Shown here: piece by piece, positions 37,571 through 45,339 of the stretch
Layout: each line of letters starts with the position of its first letter
Numbering within the stretch: position 1 is the first letter of the stretch
NCBI GenBank assembly: GCA_938020445.1
Contig: CALIIC010000115.1
Coordinates: 1 to 64,000 of the forward strand
DNA from: an uncultured Flavobacteriaceae bacterium
GTDB taxonomy: Bacteria > Bacteroidota > Bacteroidia > Flavobacteriales > Flavobacteriaceae
Length of the DNA stretch: 64,000 nucleotides
Reading direction: 5' to 3'
Notes under the pieces: model-generated
Database searches by the model: none
Told to the model about the DNA's origin: nothing
Seen by the model: the letters and a program-made list of their open reading frames with translations, nothing else
Position numbers and translations under genes: made by a program

Positions 37571-38353
37571 ATGTTTAAAAATATACTATTGAAAACAATA
37601 CAACTAGAAAAGAAAGAGGGCTATACCATTGTTCAATTGAATCGTGGCAAAGTGAATGCGATCAACCATGAAATGGTCAAGGAATTGCATACGACCTTTA
37701 CCCAATTGGAAAAGGATGCAACGGTTGAAGGGGTCATCTTAACCGGGATTCCCCATTTTTTTTCAGCTGGTTTGGATGTGATTGAGTTGTATGGCTATGA
37801 TGCCGATCAAATAGCGGCTTTTTTCGGCGATTTTGGGGCGTTGCACTTGCAGATGGCCCAATTTCAAAAACCTTTGATTTGTGCCATTCCCGGCTATGCA
37901 CCTGCCGGAGGGTGCGTTTTTGCCATTGCGGCGGATTACCGAATAATGGCGGAAGGTGAGAAGTATACCATTGGCCTGAATGAGGTTGCGGTCAACATTC
38001 AGATTTCAAATAATTTGATCAATGCCTATTCTTTTTGGATTGGTACAGGCAAAGCCCATGAGTACATTTTAGATGGCAAATTGTTGAAGGGACCCGAAGC
38101 ATTGGAATGTGGTCTAATCAATCAGTTGGTGCCGTTGGAAGAGGTACTGCCAATTGCTGAAAAAAAAATGAAACAGTTTTTGAGGGCAGACCCCATTATT
38201 TTTAAGAACACCAAGAGAAAACTCCGAAATACCTGGTTTTCAAATTTGGAAACCGATGCCTCCAAAGATTTGGCAGAAGCGATCGAACTTTGGTGGTCAC
38301 CGAATATACGGGCAAAAATGAAGGCTTTTGTTGAAAGTTTACAAAATAAATAA
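37571..38353 (+). CDS. Delta3,Delta2-enoyl-CoA isomerase (ECI1-like)
   Basis: 260 residues of crotonase fold. Oxyanion-hole segments FFSAGLDVIEL (about 59-69) and GYAPAGGCVFAIAADYRIM (about 105-123), then GLNEVAVNI (about 136-144). The single acidic residue in GLNE, with Pro-Ala at the position of the first hydratase Glu, matches the mitochondrial isomerase ECI1 (GxCPAGGC, GLNETQ) rather than an enoyl-CoA hydratase. It shifts 3-enoyl-CoA to 2-enoyl-CoA so that unsaturated chains enter beta-oxidation. 21 bases after the SDR gene. Confidence 0.82.
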   Translation: MFKNILLKTIQLEKKEGYTIVQLNRGKVNAINHEMVKELHTTFTQLEKDATVEGVILTGIPHFFSAGLDVIELYGYDADQIAAFFGDFGALHLQMAQFQKPLICAIPGYAPAGGCVFAIAADYRIMAEGEKYTIGLNEVAVNIQISNNLINAYSFWIGTGKAHEYILDGKLLKGPEALECGLINQLVPLEEVLPIAEKKMKQFLRADPIIFKNTKRKLRNTWFSNLETDASKDLAEAIELWWSPNIRAKMKAFVESLQNK

Positions 38354-38359
38354 GACGAT

Positions 38360-39364
38360 ATGAATAAACAATGGATACTAAGAAATAGACCGGAAGGAAT
38401 TCCGGACGCTACCACTTGGTCGCTAGAAACGGCTGCTATTCCCGAGCCTGGCGAGGGAGAAGTATTGATACGCCAACACTATGTATCACTTGATCCCGCC
38501 ATGCGTGGTTGGTTGAACGATGCAAGATCATACATTGCCCCTGTTGAAATTGGGGCGGTTATGAGAGCAGGCTCTGTAGGGCAGGTAATCAAAGCGAACA
38601 ATCACCCCAAATTAAAAGAAGGTGATTTTGTAAGCGGTTGGGGAGGAGTGCAACAATACACCGTGACCGATGGTGAGAATTGGTATCCCGTAGATCCGAA
38701 AGTAGCTCCGCTGCCGATGTATATTGGTACATTGGGTATGCCGGGAATGACTGCTTATTTTGGTATTCTTCAAGAAGGAAAAATAAAAGAAGGCGATGTG
38801 GTTTTGGTCTCAGGAGCTGCAGGCGCGGTAGGGAGTGTCGTTGGTCAGATAGCCAAGATAAAAGGATGTAAAGTAATCGGAATTGCAGGAGGCGCGGCAA
38901 AATGCAAGTACATCGTGGAGAAACTTGGTTTTGATGCTGCAATCGATTACAAGTCGGAAAATGTCTATGATGCAATTAAACGAGAATGCCCAAAAGGGTT
39001 GGATGTGTACTTTGATAATGTAGGAGGGGAAATTTTGGATGCCGCCCTCTCACGTATTCGAATGGGGGCCCGTATCGTAATTTGTGGCGCCATTTCACAA
39101 TACAATAATAAGAAAGATGTTCGCGGACCAAAAAATTACTTGGCACTGCTCGTAAACCGGGCTAGTATGAAAGGGATGGTGGTATTCGATTATGCGGCCG
39201 ACTATAAGAAAGCAGCTATGGAAATGGGCGCTTGGATGATGCAGGGAAAACTAAAAAGCAAAGAAGATGTTTATGAAGGAATCGAAAATTTTCCTGAAAC
39301 CTTTGGTCGCCTTTTTACGGGCGATAAAATGGGTAAATTGGTATTGAAAGTATTGGAAGATTAA
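38360..39364 (+). CDS. MDR-type NADP-dependent reductase (CurA-like)
   Basis: 334 residues. The start NKQWILRNRPEGIPD and SLDPAMRGWLND are those of the prostaglandin reductase / 2-alkenal reductase / CurA branch of the zinc-free MDR family. Nucleotide-binding GAAGAVGSVVGQIAKIKGC (about 152-170), FDNVGGEILDAALSR (about 215-229). These enzymes reduce the C=C bond of alpha,beta-unsaturated carbonyls with NADPH. Six bases after the isomerase gene, so tightly coupled. Confidence 0.9.
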   Translation: MNKQWILRNRPEGIPDATTWSLETAAIPEPGEGEVLIRQHYVSLDPAMRGWLNDARSYIAPVEIGAVMRAGSVGQVIKANNHPKLKEGDFVSGWGGVQQYTVTDGENWYPVDPKVAPLPMYIGTLGMPGMTAYFGILQEGKIKEGDVVLVSGAAGAVGSVVGQIAKIKGCKVIGIAGGAAKCKYIVEKLGFDAAIDYKSENVYDAIKRECPKGLDVYFDNVGGEILDAALSRIRMGARIVICGAISQYNNKKDVRGPKNYLALLVNRASMKGMVVFDYAADYKKAAMEMGAWMMQGKLKSKEDVYEGIENFPETFGRLFTGDKMGKLVLKVLED

Positions 39365-39384
39365 CCATTTCTAAATAAAACCTC

Positions 39385-40362
39385 TTGAAAGCAATTGTTT
39401 GTAGTGCCTTTGGACCACCTGCCGATTTAAAGTTGGCGGTCGTGGAGAGTCCGAAACCGAAAGAAAAGGAAGTACTGGTGCAAGTAAAAGCCTGTGGCGT
39501 AAACTTCCCGGATACCTTGATCATACAAGGGCTTTATCAATTCAAACCGGAATTGCCTTTTACTCCGGGCAGTGATATTGCTGGGGTCGTGAAAGAAGTC
39601 GGTGAGGGTGTAGCCCACGTAAAACCAGGTGATGCTGTATTCGGTTTTGTATTGAACGGCGGGTATGCGGAAGAAGTATTGGTGCCGGCAAGTGCTTGTT
39701 TTATAAAACCACCACAGATGGATTTTCCCGTGGCCGCTTCGTTCATGATGGCGTATGGTACTTCGTACCACGCCTTAAAAGACAGGGGACGATTAAAAGA
39801 AGGCGAAACCCTTCTGGTGCTGGGTGCTTCTGGGGGCGTAGGTCTCGCGGCGGTTGAACTTGGTAAACTGATGGGTGCAAAGGTAATTGCAGCCGCGTCG
39901 ACTTCTGAAAAGTTGGAGCTCTGCAAAAGCTATGGGGCAGATGCTGTGATAAACTATTCCGATCAAAATTTAAAGGAGACTATCAAAGAACTTACTGGCG
40001 GGAAGGGTGTTGACGTTGTATATGACCCCGTAGGAGGAGACTTCTCAGAAGCTGCGATTCGTGGAATGGCGTGGGAAGGAAGGTATTTGATCGTTGGCTT
40101 TGCGGCAGGAAGTATACCAAAAATACCGTTGAATTTAGCACTGCTCAAAGGATGCGCCCTGGTAGGGGTGTTCTGGGGAAGTTTTGCAATGAAAATGCCC
40201 AAAAAAAATCAGGAAAATACCATGGAGCTAATGACTTGGTATGCGCAAGGAAAGTTAAGTCCCCATATACATAAGGTTTATCCACTGTCGGAAGCTCCTA
40301 TCGCCTTGGAAGATATGATGCAACGAAATGTAAGGGGGAAAGCGGTCATTGGAATTGGGTAA
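39385..40362 (+). CDS. Quinone oxidoreductase-type MDR protein
   Basis: 325 residues with a TTG start; the N-terminus MKAIVCSAFGPP fits the family exactly. Substrate-side VNFPDTLIIQGLYQFKP and PGSDIAGVV (about 33-70), nucleotide-binding GASGGVGLAAVELGKLMGA (about 149-167), DPVGGDFSEAAIRGM. Zinc-free, NADPH:quinone/enoyl reductase branch, close to the acyl-CoA-cluster members sometimes annotated Qor-like. The substrate is unknown. After it comes a 310-base gap with repeats, so it may end the first transcript. Confidence 0.9.
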   Translation: MKAIVCSAFGPPADLKLAVVESPKPKEKEVLVQVKACGVNFPDTLIIQGLYQFKPELPFTPGSDIAGVVKEVGEGVAHVKPGDAVFGFVLNGGYAEEVLVPASACFIKPPQMDFPVAASFMMAYGTSYHALKDRGRLKEGETLLVLGASGGVGLAAVELGKLMGAKVIAAASTSEKLELCKSYGADAVINYSDQNLKETIKELTGGKGVDVVYDPVGGDFSEAAIRGMAWEGRYLIVGFAAGSIPKIPLNLALLKGCALVGVFWGSFAMKMPKKNQENTMELMTWYAQGKLSPHIHKVYPLSEAPIALEDMMQRNVRGKAVIGIG

Positions 40363-40405
40363 TCAATTCACAATAAGCAATTAACAGTGAACAGTGAAGT
40401 TTGCA

Positions 40406-40607
40406 GTTGAATTTGACATTTGAGTTTGAATTTATTTTTTCATCTAACCTTTAGACAATTAGCAATTAGCAATGAACAGTAATCAGTTATTGGTATTTTG
40501 TTTTCATCAATCAACAACAATGTGCTCATAAGTCATAACTCCGAACTCATAACTTGTTTTGAGTTTGAGCTTGACACTTGCACTTGAATTTATTTTTTTC
40601 ATCTAAC
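40406..40607 (+). repeat. Imperfect 43-bp direct repeat pair
   Basis: Copy 1 at 40406-40448 and copy 2 at 40564-40607 align over their length, sharing TTGAATTTATTTTTT then CATCTAAC; copy 2 has one extra T. Between them are smaller repeats (AGCAATTAGCAAT, GAACAGT, CTCATAA). Copy 1 is followed by a single CATCTAA; copy 2 by nine. No gene was seen in 40363-40672. Confidence 0.8.
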
Positions 40608-40662
40608 ATCTAACATCTAACATCTAACATCTAACATCTAACATCTAACATCTAACATCTAA
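40600..40662 (+). repeat. Heptanucleotide repeat (CATCTAA)x9 before an SDR gene
   Basis: Nine uninterrupted copies, followed by CATCATAACA and the ATG of the SDR at 40673, so the array ends 10 bases before the start codon. Copy number is likely to vary by slipped-strand mispairing; a change of one unit would move upstream signals by 7 bases without touching the reading frame. Confidence 0.95.
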
Positions 40663-40672
40663 CATCATAACA

Positions 40673-41410
40673 ATGCGATTAAAGAATAGAGTGGCGATCG
40701 TTACCGGGGGTGCTCGCGGTATCGGCAAGGCAATTTCCGAGTTGTTTGCAACAGAAGGGGCATCGGTAATTATCTGGGATCTTTTGGAAGAGGGAATGGC
40801 TACCGCCGAAGGCATCAACAATAGTGGTGGGAGCGCCGAATTTCATAAAATATCGGTAACCGATAAAGAGGCCGTAGTTGCTGCGGTAGCTGATATTCAT
40901 TCCCGATTTGGTAAAATAGACATCCTTATAAACAATGCGGGAATCACTAGGGACAAGACCTTACAGAAAATGAGCGAAGCCGAATGGGATACCGTGATCG
41001 ATGTAAACCTTAAAGGCGTGTTTCTGTGTACGCAAGCGGTTGCAGGGTATATGAAAGATGCAGGGTATGGCCGGATCGTCTCTGCGGCGTCCAATGTAGG
41101 GCTGCGAGGTAATTTTGGACAAACCAACTATGCCGCGACCAAGGCGGGCGTAATTGCAATGTCAAAAACATGGACAATGGAATTGGGCAAGTATGGTATT
41201 ACTGCCAATGCCGTAGCACCAGGTTTCACCCTTACCGATATGGTGAAAGCGATTCCGGAGGAACACCTGGCCGCCATTAAGAAACAGATTCCCCTTCAGA
41301 AAGCCGCACAACCCATTGACATCGCTTATGGCTACTTGTACCTTGCCTCTGATGAAGCCCAGTATGTCTCGGGCATTTGCCTTACAATTGATGGTGGAAT
41401 TTCAAGATAA
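40673..41410 (+). CDS. FabG-like 3-oxoacyl reductase (SDR)
   Basis: 245 residues. TGGARGIGKAIS (about 12-23), NNAGITRDKTLQKMS (about 87-101), catalytic Ser in VSAASNVGL, YAATKAGVIAMSKTW (Tyr/Lys about 152/156), and ICLTIDGGISR end. The NAGITRDxxLxxM pattern is the FabG/PhaB signature, so a 3-oxoacyl-CoA (or ACP) reductase or the reverse dehydrogenase. The ATG follows a (CATCTAA)9 array. It heads the last three genes of the cluster, with MaoC 5 bases downstream. Confidence 0.92.
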   Translation: MRLKNRVAIVTGGARGIGKAISELFATEGASVIIWDLLEEGMATAEGINNSGGSAEFHKISVTDKEAVVAAVADIHSRFGKIDILINNAGITRDKTLQKMSEAEWDTVIDVNLKGVFLCTQAVAGYMKDAGYGRIVSAASNVGLRGNFGQTNYAATKAGVIAMSKTWTMELGKYGITANAVAPGFTLTDMVKAIPEEHLAAIKKQIPLQKAAQPIDIAYGYLYLASDEAQYVSGICLTIDGGISR

Positions 41411-41415
41411 GATAT

Positions 41416-41880
41416 ATGGGAGCACTAATATGTGAAAATTTAACCGCACTCAAAAAAGAAGTAGGGAATGAGTTGCCTTTGGGCGATTGGATTACGGTCA
41501 CCCAGGAAATGATCAATGCGTTTGCCCAGGCCACGTTGGATTTTCAATGGATTCATGTTGATGTTGAAAAAGCGCACGAATCCTCTCCTTTTAAGGCACC
41601 GGTGGCCCATGGGTTTATGTCCGTTTCCCTTATTTCAAAAATGCTGGGCGACGTGCTAGAGGTAGCGAGTGCCCAAATGGGAGTGAACTATGGCTTGAAC
41701 AAAGTACGCTTCCCAAATCCGGTTTTGGTGAACAGTAAAGTCCGACTAAAAAGCAAAGTTCTTCAAGTAGACGATTATGGTGAAACTGGTGCGAAAATCC
41801 TCTGGGATTGTACCGTAGAAATCGAAGGCGCCGAGAAACCCGCTTGTGTCGCCGAATTTGTCTCCTTAATGTTCGAATGA
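41416..41880 (+). CDS. MaoC-type enoyl-CoA hydratase
   Basis: 154 residues, single hot-dog domain. The hydratase motif is FAQATLDFQWIHVDVEKA then SPFKAPVAHGFMSVSL (about 35-72), with the catalytic Asp (DFQWIHVD) and His (AHGF). It adds water to 2-enoyl-CoA, giving 3-hydroxyacyl-CoA. The family's (R)-specificity would pair well with the FabG-like gene 5 bases upstream. Confidence 0.93.
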   Translation: MGALICENLTALKKEVGNELPLGDWITVTQEMINAFAQATLDFQWIHVDVEKAHESSPFKAPVAHGFMSVSLISKMLGDVLEVASAQMGVNYGLNKVRFPNPVLVNSKVRLKSKVLQVDDYGETGAKILWDCTVEIEGAEKPACVAEFVSLMFE

Positions 41881-41897
41881 TCCGAAATGATGTAACC

Positions 41898-42794
41898 ATG
41901 AAAATACAAAAGACGCCCGTCTCGCAATTTGAGTCTTTAAAGGATTATCCCTATAAAGCAAACTATTCTACGGTAGGTGAACAGCTCCAGATGCATTATG
42001 TAGATGAGGGCAAGGGTCCTATTATTTTGTTGCTGCATGGAGAACCCAGCTGGTCGTACTTGTATCGAAAAATGATTCCTATCTTGGTAGAAGCAGGCTT
42101 TCGAGTAATTGCTCCGGACCTAATTGGGTTTGGGAAATCGGATAAACCGGTTGACCGGAAAGCCTATAGCTTTGAAAAGCATGTAGAATGGCTCAAAAAC
42201 TTGATAGTGAATTTAAGGCTTCAGAAAATTCATTTGTTTTGTCAAGATTGGGGCGGTCTTGCAGGACTGCGATTGGCCGCCGAAAATGAAGCGTTATTCA
42301 GTAGTATAACCGCTTCGAACACTTTCGTGCCCAGAACGGGAATGCGGGCAAACGAAGCATTTTTAAAATGGCGTCATTTTTCCCAAAATACACCGGAATT
42401 TAATGCTGGGAGTGTTGTACAAATGGGAACGGTATCAAAGCTTTCTAAAGAGGTTATGGCGGCATATGACGCACCCTTTCCAGATGATTCCTACAAGGCC
42501 GGTGCCCGTGTGTTTCCGAGATTAGTGCCTTTTGAGGGTGATGATGAGGACAATGCATTACCGGCATGCGATGCGACTTGGAAGGTACTTGAAAAATGGG
42601 AAAAACCCTTTTTGACGCTTTTTGGTGATTCTGACCCTATTATGCGAGGGGCAGACATCTTTTTTCAATCGAAAGTACCAGGAGCAAAGGGACTGCCACA
42701 TCAATTGATCCAACAAGCTGGACACTTCATCCAAGAAGAAAAAGGGGAGGAAGTGGCGCATCTTCTGGTCAACTTCCTTCAAGGGTTATCATAA
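41898..42794 (+). CDS. Haloalkane dehalogenase, HLD-I type
   Basis: 298 residues from the ATG at 41898 (an upstream extension overlaps MaoC). The full dehalogenase catalytic pentad is visible by comparison with Xanthobacter DhlA: nucleophile Asp117 and halide-binding Trp118 in CQDWGG, second halide Trp158 in FLKWRHFSQ, acid Asp246 in FGDSDPIMRG, base His276 in AGHFIQEE; also HGEPSWSYLYR (about 47-57) and YDAPFPDDSYKAGAR. The Asp in place of Ser, plus the second Trp, separates it from esterases and epoxide hydrolases. It cleaves carbon-halogen bonds in haloalkanes to alcohol and halide. 17 bases after MaoC: last gene of the cluster. Confidence 0.88.
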   Translation: MKIQKTPVSQFESLKDYPYKANYSTVGEQLQMHYVDEGKGPIILLLHGEPSWSYLYRKMIPILVEAGFRVIAPDLIGFGKSDKPVDRKAYSFEKHVEWLKNLIVNLRLQKIHLFCQDWGGLAGLRLAAENEALFSSITASNTFVPRTGMRANEAFLKWRHFSQNTPEFNAGSVVQMGTVSKLSKEVMAAYDAPFPDDSYKAGARVFPRLVPFEGDDEDNALPACDATWKVLEKWEKPFLTLFGDSDPIMRGADIFFQSKVPGAKGLPHQLIQQAGHFIQEEKGEEVAHLLVNFLQGLS

Positions 42795-42942
42795 AAATAA
42801 AACCCCGGCGAGATACATCTGTATTTCTAGAACACTTTCGGTATCGTCGCCTGGCAAATAAACCTAAATTAAGGGGGGAACTTTAGTGGTTAGATCTGCC
42901 ATGGGGTTTTAATCAATGGGGGAACTTGCTATTTTAATTGTG

Positions 42943-43359
42943 CTACAATTGCATTCCTTTTAACGGATTGTTCTTTGTACCTGCCGGTTTAAATTCCGAG
43001 ATGTGGAACAGAAGTAGGTTTTCACCTATATTCTCGATATCAAAAATAGTGTGGTCATTTTCTGATTGCCAGAAAGTACTATCTCCTTTTTTTAGTCGAA
43101 TTAAGGTAATCCTTCCATTGGCTAACCTTGATATGGCCAGCCCTTTGGTTAGTGATACCCAACAGCAGTCGGTATTTGATTTACGAAAAGGGAGTCGCTC
43201 TCTAGGCATTAGTATTACTTCCCAAACCCGTACATTATCATTTTCGAATAGGAGATTTTGTCCAAGACATTCACCAATTTGGTTTTTTTGTAACTCCAAT
43301 AGTTTGTCAGACTCCCACGTGTCAAAGTTTCCTTCCGCATTTATCTCTATGCATTCCAT
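42943..43359 (-). CDS. Cupin-like small protein
   Basis: 138 residues from the ATG at 43359. The segment at about 30-110 (NVRVWEVILMPRERLPFRKS, GRITLIRLKKGDSTFWQSEN, DHTIFDIENIGENLLLFHI) has the strand order of a single-domain cupin, but the metal-binding His pairs are incomplete, so enzymatic activity is doubtful. A long plus-strand frame (42938-43432) covers it, but only this strand gives a recognisable fold. It lies downstream of a membrane AraC regulator on the same strand, with repeats between them. Confidence 0.65.
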   Translation of the reverse strand: MECIEINAEGNFDTWESDKLLELQKNQIGECLGQNLLFENDNVRVWEVILMPRERLPFRKSNTDCCWVSLTKGLAISRLANGRITLIRLKKGDSTFWQSENDHTIFDIENIGENLLLFHISEFKPAGTKNNPLKGMQL

Positions 43360-43479
43360 CTGCAAATTCCATTTTTTGATTTGTAATCAAGAAAATCCCT
43401 TGTTTTTCGAGCTGCAAATATTTAAAAAATAGCACAGTATAGACCAGTAAATTCGTACAAGATTTGTTCGGATATCGGA

Positions 43480-43574
43480 AATCAGAACCAATTGAAGTCG
43501 CAATGGGGGAAAACGAATTTTTATTCAGGAATCAGAACCTGTTGAGAAAGCGCTTTCAGGAATCAGAACCTGTT
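43480..43574 (-). promoter_or_regulatory. Direct-repeat operator candidate before the cupin gene
   Basis: TTCAGGAATCAGAACCTGTT occurs at 43524-43543 and 43555-43574, 31 bases apart (about three helical turns); a third core AATCAGAACC is at 43480-43489, 50 bases away. Each full copy contains the inverted ends CAGG/CCTG. The set lies between the AraC stop and the cupin start, as activator sites would. Confidence 0.5.
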
Positions 43575-43604
43575 AAGATGTAAGAAAAGTTACCGTCCAA
43601 TGCG

Positions 43605-44741
43605 CTATAGGGCTGCATTTTCTTTGTATTTGGTAGGTGTGGTACCGGTCTCTTTCTTAAAAGCGGAATAGAAAGCACTTTTACTATGAAAACCTACTTC
43701 ATGGCCTATACCCTCTATGCTCAATTGCATACCGTCTTTTTTTTGTAGTAGTAGTTCCGCTTTCTTGATACGAAATTGATTAACGTATGAATTAAAATTT
43801 TGATGACAGATGGTATTAATGGTAGTAGAGATACGTTTAGGGTGTACCTTTAATTTCTCAGCCAAATCAACAATGGTCAGCTCCGTATGAATAAAGCTCT
43901 CAGATCGTATCATATAATCGTCGATTTGAGCCATTAATTCTTCCAGCTGTTCCGAAGCAGTAACGACCGGTTGAACATCTTCTGGGAGTACTTTTAAATT
44001 TTTGATGTGATAACGCCCTTTCTCATCAAGTACCGATAGCACATTGCGTTGCACCACTCCGTGATAGGATACCCAATAAATTGCAATCAAATCGATAATG
44101 GAAAACAGCACTTTGAAATAGTAATTTTCCGGTTCCAAATAGAATAATAAATGGGTGATCAAGGAAGTGCCTAAACTATAAATTAAAAAAACCCGAGCCC
44201 AATGAAGTTCCTTTGCCGCGACCAATGAAAAAGAATTATGAACCTCGATCCGATGATGATACAATAATCTTATATTCCATATGGCAATGCCCCATGCAAA
44301 AAAAATACCCAAGTAAACCAATGTGAAATCATACCAAAAACTTTGGGATATGGCCAATTTAGTATCATAGGGCAAAAGAAAAATCGCGAATTGTGCAAAA
44401 AAGGAAACAATGCCCGGGATTAACACCCAGTAGTACGTTTTCTTATTCGAAAGCATAGAGACCTGCTGGGTATAGATAAAAAACAACGGAAAAAGGAGCC
44501 AGGAAAAACTAAAAGGAAGCAAAAAAAGTCTAGGGTACACTTCACTTACGCCGGTGCTCGTAGAAATAAATGTAATTAGCTTTAAGGATAAGAAAATTAA
44601 AAAGAGCCCGAGAAAAAAAGTACTTCGATATTTTCTTTTGTTGAGTATTACCAATAAAATACCCAAGGTGGTGCCCTGTATCAAGCCTACCATATCCAGT
44701 AAGACTTGTAAGTTATAGGTAAGGTTTGCCATCTCGTGCAT
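43605..44741 (-). CDS. Membrane-anchored AraC family regulator
   Basis: 378 residues (an ATG three codons later is an alternative). Six to seven hydrophobic segments fill about residues 8-240, then a cytoplasmic AraC helix-turn-helix domain at about 275-375: ELTIVDLAEKLKVHPKRISTT and LSIEGIGHEVGFHSKSAFYSAFK, with the usual TPTKYKE end. Regulators of this build are typical of Bacteroidota; the membrane part may sense a ligand directly. Direct repeats just beyond its 3' end, upstream of the cupin gene, are candidate target sites. Confidence 0.88.
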   Translation of the reverse strand: MHEMANLTYNLQVLLDMVGLIQGTTLGILLVILNKRKYRSTFFLGLFLIFLSLKLITFISTSTGVSEVYPRLFLLPFSFSWLLFPLFFIYTQQVSMLSNKKTYYWVLIPGIVSFFAQFAIFLLPYDTKLAISQSFWYDFTLVYLGIFFAWGIAIWNIRLLYHHRIEVHNSFSLVAAKELHWARVFLIYSLGTSLITHLLFYLEPENYYFKVLFSIIDLIAIYWVSYHGVVQRNVLSVLDEKGRYHIKNLKVLPEDVQPVVTASEQLEELMAQIDDYMIRSESFIHTELTIVDLAEKLKVHPKRISTTINTICHQNFNSYVNQFRIKKAELLLQKKDGMQLSIEGIGHEVGFHSKSAFYSAFKKETGTTPTKYKENAAL

Positions 44742-44808
44742 ACGTTCAAGATAGCGAAATTTTAACCTATTCTTGTAGGATTTTGACTAGATATATCCTG
44801 AAAGGTAT

Positions 44809-44842
44809 AAAAAAAGCCAGACGGATCGGTCATGGCTTTTTT
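44809..44842 (-). terminator. Terminator for the DUF6249-like gene
   Basis: AAAAAAGCCA (44810-44819) pairs with TGGCTTTTTT (44833-44842), 10 pairs, loop 13, with the T run on the minus strand following the stem, 17 bases after that gene's stop. Confidence 0.75.
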
Positions 44843-44858
44843 ACGTTGGCATTACTGT

Positions 44859-45206
44859 TTATTCTTCCTTATCCATTTTTTTTGTCAAAAAGAAGCCGGT
44901 AAGTAAACCAATGCCTGCCATGAGAAAAACGGTTCCTGGGTAAGCTACTTCGCTATCAACCCCCATGTTAGACAAAATCGCCCCGATAAAGATGGCCGAT
45001 CCCACGCCCATAAGAATCAATGATAAGTTCAAGATCAAAATTTTCCAAACAGGGGTTCTCTTGGTTTTACCTTGTACAAAAATACTGGCGTCCGCTCCCT
45101 TTTCGATAAGGGCCATACGTTCTTTATTTCGTGTTGAATAATGAAGATACGTAATTGCGAAAACGACTAAAAAAAAGCTAATGGGTATTAAAATTGCTGC
45201 GGCCAT
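44859..45206 (-). CDS. DUF6249-like small membrane protein
   Basis: 115 residues. Three hydrophobic segments (about 3-20, 54-78, 88-108) with a polar link after the first (STRNKERMALIEKGADASIF), the ERMALIEKG signature of the DUF6249 group. Function unknown. It is transcribed away from the ECF sigma gene, and its upstream region carries a promoter (TGTAACC-N16-CGTC) identical in plan to the sigma gene's, so it is probably a member of the sigma factor's regulon. Confidence 0.82.
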   Translation of the reverse strand: MAAAILIPISFFLVVFAITYLHYSTRNKERMALIEKGADASIFVQGKTKRTPVWKILILNLSLILMGVGSAIFIGAILSNMGVDSEVAYPGTVFLMAGIGLLTGFFLTKKMDKEE

Positions 45207-45249
45207 GTGATTATTTTTTAATTGATAAATAAACTTGTTTGCTAGGTAT

Positions 45250-45276
45250 GACGGTGTTTGTTTTGCAAAGGTTACA
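45250..45276 (-). promoter_or_regulatory. ECF-type promoter for the DUF6249-like gene
   Basis: Read on the minus strand: TGTAACC (45276-45270), 16 bases, CGTC (45253-45250), followed by ATACC. This is the -35 AAC / -10 CGTC layout of ECF sigma promoters and is mirrored by the promoter at 45302-45328. Confidence 0.72.
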
Positions 45277-45301
45277 TCTTTTTACTTTTTTTTTAAATCA
45301 T

Positions 45302-45328
45302 TGTAACCTCAAAGCTGTTTTTTACGTC
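45302..45328 (+). promoter_or_regulatory. ECF-type promoter for the sigma factor gene
   Basis: TGTAACC (45302-45308), 16 bases, CGTC (45325-45328), followed by CTATAACC. Same elements and exact spacing as the divergent copy. The start of transcription would lie only a few bases before the ATG at 45340, implying a nearly leaderless mRNA and autoregulation. Confidence 0.72.
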
Positions 45329-45339
45329 CTATAACCGAA

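Noticed and set aside
37571-38353. Enoyl-CoA hydratase with a missing catalytic Glu
   Set aside because: The pattern GYAPAGGC plus GLNE is the normal signature of the ECI1-type isomerase, which uses one Glu.
40600-40662. CRISPR-like array
   Set aside because: Units are 7 bases and contiguous, without spacers; it is a simple sequence repeat.
42938-43432. Plus-strand 164-codon frame over the cupin gene
   Set aside because: Sequence is low-complexity and Phe/Ser-rich without a domain; the minus frame gives a cupin fold pattern and fits the regulator context.
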